In this document: positions 62,901-64,000 of the stretch, in pieces
Layout of the letters: each line of letters begins with the position of its first letter
How positions within the stretch are numbered: position 1 is the stretch's first letter
Source of the DNA: Romeriopsis sp046049545
GTDB lineage: Bacteria; Cyanobacteriota; Cyanobacteriia; Leptolyngbyales; Leptolyngbyaceae
NCBI GenBank assembly: GCA_046049545.1
Contig: JBJORF010000004.1
Span: 41,547-105,546 of the forward strand
Reading direction: 5' to 3'
Length of the DNA: 64,000 bases
Program-made: the position numbers and the translations under genes
The notes under the pieces: model-generated
What the model saw: the letters and a program-made list of their open reading frames with translations, nothing else
Told to the model about the DNA's origin: nothing
Databases searched by the model: none

Positions 62901-63616
62901 TCCGCAAACCGAAGGAACAATCCCGCGAGGAATACGATGCGTTCCTGGCCCAAAAGGTTTATCCAGTGCTGGAAGAGTGGAAGAACAAGTTACGCAACGA
63001 GCAATGGCTTGACCCCACATTGGTCTATGGCTATTTCCCTTGCGTCGCTGAAGGGAACTCCCTGCATGTGTATGAGCCATCGGTGATCGAGCAGGGCTTA
63101 ACACCAAAAACTGCTACTCCGTTTGTGACTTGGCAATTCCCGCGTCAGAAGTCGATGCGTCGGCTTTGTATTGCCGATTTCATTCGGCCCATTGAGCAAA
63201 ATACCTTCGATGTGTTACCGATGCAGGCAGTGACGATGGGTGAAATTGCCACCGAGAAGGCCCAGGAGCTATACAAGGGCAACAGCTACACAGACTATCT
63301 CTATTTCCACGGGATGGCGGTGCAGTTGGCGGAGGCTTTGGCCGAGTGGAGTCATGCGCGGATTCGGCGGGAGTTGGGTTATGGCGATTTGGAGCCGGAT
63401 AATATTCGCGACATGTTGGCGCAGCGTTATCAGGGTTCGCGTTATAGTTTTGGCTACCCGGCTTGTCCGGTGGTGATGGATCAGGTGCCGCAGTTGGCAT
63501 TGCTAGGGGTCGATCGGATTGGGATGCACATTGATGAGAGTGAGCAGCTTTATCCGGAGCAATCGACGACGGCGTTTGCGATTTATCATCCAGTGGCGAA
63601 GTACTTTAGTGCGTAG
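59948..63616 (+). CDS. metH: Cobalamin-dependent methionine synthase
   Basis: A 1222-residue enzyme transferring methyl from methyl-tetrahydrofolate to homocysteine via cobalamin. The homocysteine domain (about 1-330) has zinc Cys in LNCATG and IGGCCGTRPDH. The pterin domain is at about 360-620, with LMLDSTEW and GVSNVSFGL. The cobalamin domain has GDVHDIGKNLVDII (axial His) and GLLVKST. The C-terminal AdoMet reactivation domain has RIRRELGYGD and SFGYPACP. All modules and key residues are present; length is normal. Confidence 0.96.
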   Translation: MTSSTVLTQQSLFLQRLHSPDRPVLVFDGAMGTNIQSQDLTVDDFGGAEYEGCNEYLVVTKPEAIAKVHRDFLAAGADVIETDSFGSSPLVLAEYDLADRAYELSLKAAQLARSCADEFSTPEKPRFVAGSIGPGTKLPTLGHITYDELKESFTVQAEGLYDGGIDLFIVETCQDVLQIKAALNAIEAVFAKKGKRLPLMVSVTMEVQGTMLVGTDISGVLAILEPYPIDVLGLNCATGPDRMADHIRYLTENAPFVVSCVPNAGLPENIGGHAHYKMTPMELQMALHRFVEDWGVQVIGGCCGTRPDHIKALADAAVSLKPKERSVRIGERTWKNGVVKESDVPRPLLGYTPAAASIYSAQNYEQDNSFLIVGERLNASGSKKVRELLNEDDWDGLLAIAKSQVKEGAHVLDVNVDYVGRDGERDMKELVSRLVTNATLPLMLDSTEWTKMEAGLKVAGGKCILNSTNYEDGDERFFKVLELAKEYGAGVVIGCIDEDGMARTAEKKFQIAQRAYRDALEFGIPPHEIFYDTLALPISTGIEEDRENAKATIESIRMIRENLPGVHFMLGVSNVSFGLSPAARITLNSMFLHEATQVGMDGAIVSAAKILPLTKISEEHQQVCRDLIYDNRGFEGDICTYDPLTRLTEVFAGVSTKDARSSSSLADLPIEERLKQHIIDGERIGLDDALKVALDDGHKPLDIINTFLLDGMKVVGELFGSGQMQLPFVLQSAETMKSAVAFLEPLMDKVEGEGDDRGKGKFLIATVKGDVHDIGKNLVDIILTNNGYKVVNLGIKQTVDAIVDAYEEHKPDCIAMSGLLVKSTAFMKENLEVFNERGISVPVILGGAALTPKFVYGDCQDVYKGQVIYGKDAFADLTFMDRLMPARQQNSWVDTEGFTGEFAQFNQKGKKAIEQAERELNGDVAPKSDEPEVIDLARSEAVDIDIPRPTPPFWGTKIIKAAELDLEELFWHMDLQALIAGQWQFRKPKEQSREEYDAFLAQKVYPVLEEWKNKLRNEQWLDPTLVYGYFPCVAEGNSLHVYEPSVIEQGLTPKTATPFVTWQFPRQKSMRRLCIADFIRPIEQNTFDVLPMQAVTMGEIATEKAQELYKGNSYTDYLYFHGMAVQLAEALAEWSHARIRRELGYGDLEPDNIRDMLAQRYQGSRYSFGYPACPVVMDQVPQLALLGVDRIGMHIDESEQLYPEQSTTAFAIYHPVAKYFSA

Positions 63617-63628
63617 GCTGCAGTAGAA

Positions 63629-63655
63629 ATGAGCGAAGCTGATAACTTCGCTCAT
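63629..63655 (+). terminator. Hairpin after metH
   Basis: ATGAGCGAAG / CTTCGCTCAT, 10-bp perfect stem with a 7-nt loop, 13 bp after the stop. No T-run follows directly. Confidence 0.55.
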
Positions 63656-63699
63656 CCACGAAACTATAGTTATCCACCAAAATATTTCTGTGAATCATT

Positions 63700-63921
63700 A
63701 TGTTTTCTCTATTAGGCGCACTTTTAGTACTTGGCAGTGGCCTTTGGGCGTATCATCTTACTGTGAAAAATGCAGATCTTAAGGAGAATTTGCAGCGCTA
63801 CAGTAATATTTCATCATTGGAAGAATTCAGAGAAAATCTGTCCCAAGAAATTCAGAGTAAACAACAACAGGCTTCATACTTCACAGACCAATGTGACTCT
63901 TTAGGGCACCTCGAAAAATAG
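63700..63921 (+). CDS. Short membrane-anchored coiled-coil protein, probably truncated
   Basis: 73 residues: an N-terminal membrane helix (FSLLGALLVLGSGLWAYHL) and a coiled coil (LEEFRENLSQEIQSKQQQA). This resembles the beginning of longer proteins with DUF4041 and T5orf172 (GIY-YIG) domains. The last five residues and the stop come from GGGCACCTCGAAAAATAG (63904 on), a sequence that looks like the terminal repeat of an insertion sequence, so the gene appears cut off. Resemblance is from memory and unchecked. Confidence 0.5.
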   Translation: MFSLLGALLVLGSGLWAYHLTVKNADLKENLQRYSNISSLEEFRENLSQEIQSKQQQASYFTDQCDSLGHLEK

Positions 63922-64000
63922 CCTCAAGCATGTCTTATCATGAGAGGGTGTGAGATTGAGTCAGGTCTAAATCATTGTCATTGAGGCAAGGAAAATGGAC
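63904..64000 (+). mobile_element. Possible left end of an insertion sequence (runs off window)
   Basis: GGGCACCTCGAAAAAT at 63904 looks like an IS terminal repeat. About 85 bp on, AAGGA precedes an ATG at 63995 that could start a transposase. The right end is outside the window. Confidence 0.35.

Overview
The window is chromosomal DNA of a cyanobacterium. The octamer GCGATCGC (HIP1) recurs throughout. Gene content agrees: a lumenal cytochrome c6, a CRR6-type NDH-1 assembly factor, a PacL-type cation ATPase, a DevCA-type exporter, ComB, a delta-9 acyl-lipid desaturase, a DUF2555 protein and several giant or unusual sensor kinases. I cannot name the genus. There are no rRNAs, no CRISPR array and no complete insertion sequence. 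There is one tRNA (Gly, GCC).

Layout. 1-5213: a giant sensor protein (degenerate kinase + AAA/TPR + GAF + histidine kinase) running off the left edge. 5361-8244: DevA/DevC-like exporter and a fatty-acid hydroxylase. 8346-12886: housekeeping genes on + (cytochrome c6, esterase, DUF2555, coaBC, YbjN-like, lipoate ligase). 12950-15718: a repeat-rich surface protein. 16039-18310: four small unknown genes divergent from an XRE regulator, with iteron-like repeats. 18558-22771: recF and pacL-type ATPase. 23785-31010: exopolysaccharide export (Wzc-like, Wza-like, ABC exporter, methyltransferase). 31014-37946: cysQ, rsmI, a Septu-like PtuA/PtuB defence pair and guaA. 38639-53470: mixed metabolism and signalling, including a ProA-like protein without the expected catalytic Cys, a DICT histidine kinase without the phosphoacceptor His, comB, a folate cyclo-ligase, crr6 and desC. 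53627-59640: accessory island. 59948-63616: metH. The last 100 bases look like the left end of an insertion sequence.

The most unusual part is 54650-59632. A methionine-gamma-lyase-family gene is followed by a string of small toxin-antitoxin modules: hicBA with a nonsense codon in the toxin, hicAB, a RHH/ParE pair and a PIN (VapC) pair. Copies of the 3' end of the lyase gene sit among them: one nearly complete 215-bp copy, and one with its middle deleted. The hicAB module lies between two perfect 16-bp direct repeats. A decayed paralogous stretch at 59456-59632 carries the same flanks joined at a single copy of that 16-mer, as expected of an empty site. This pattern suggests that small TA cassettes accumulate here by a repeat-mediated process; no recombinase is visible.

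Limits: function calls come from recognisable motifs and family memory. No database search or structure prediction was run. Start sites were chosen from ATG/GTG/TTG position, visible ribosome binding sites and domain starts.
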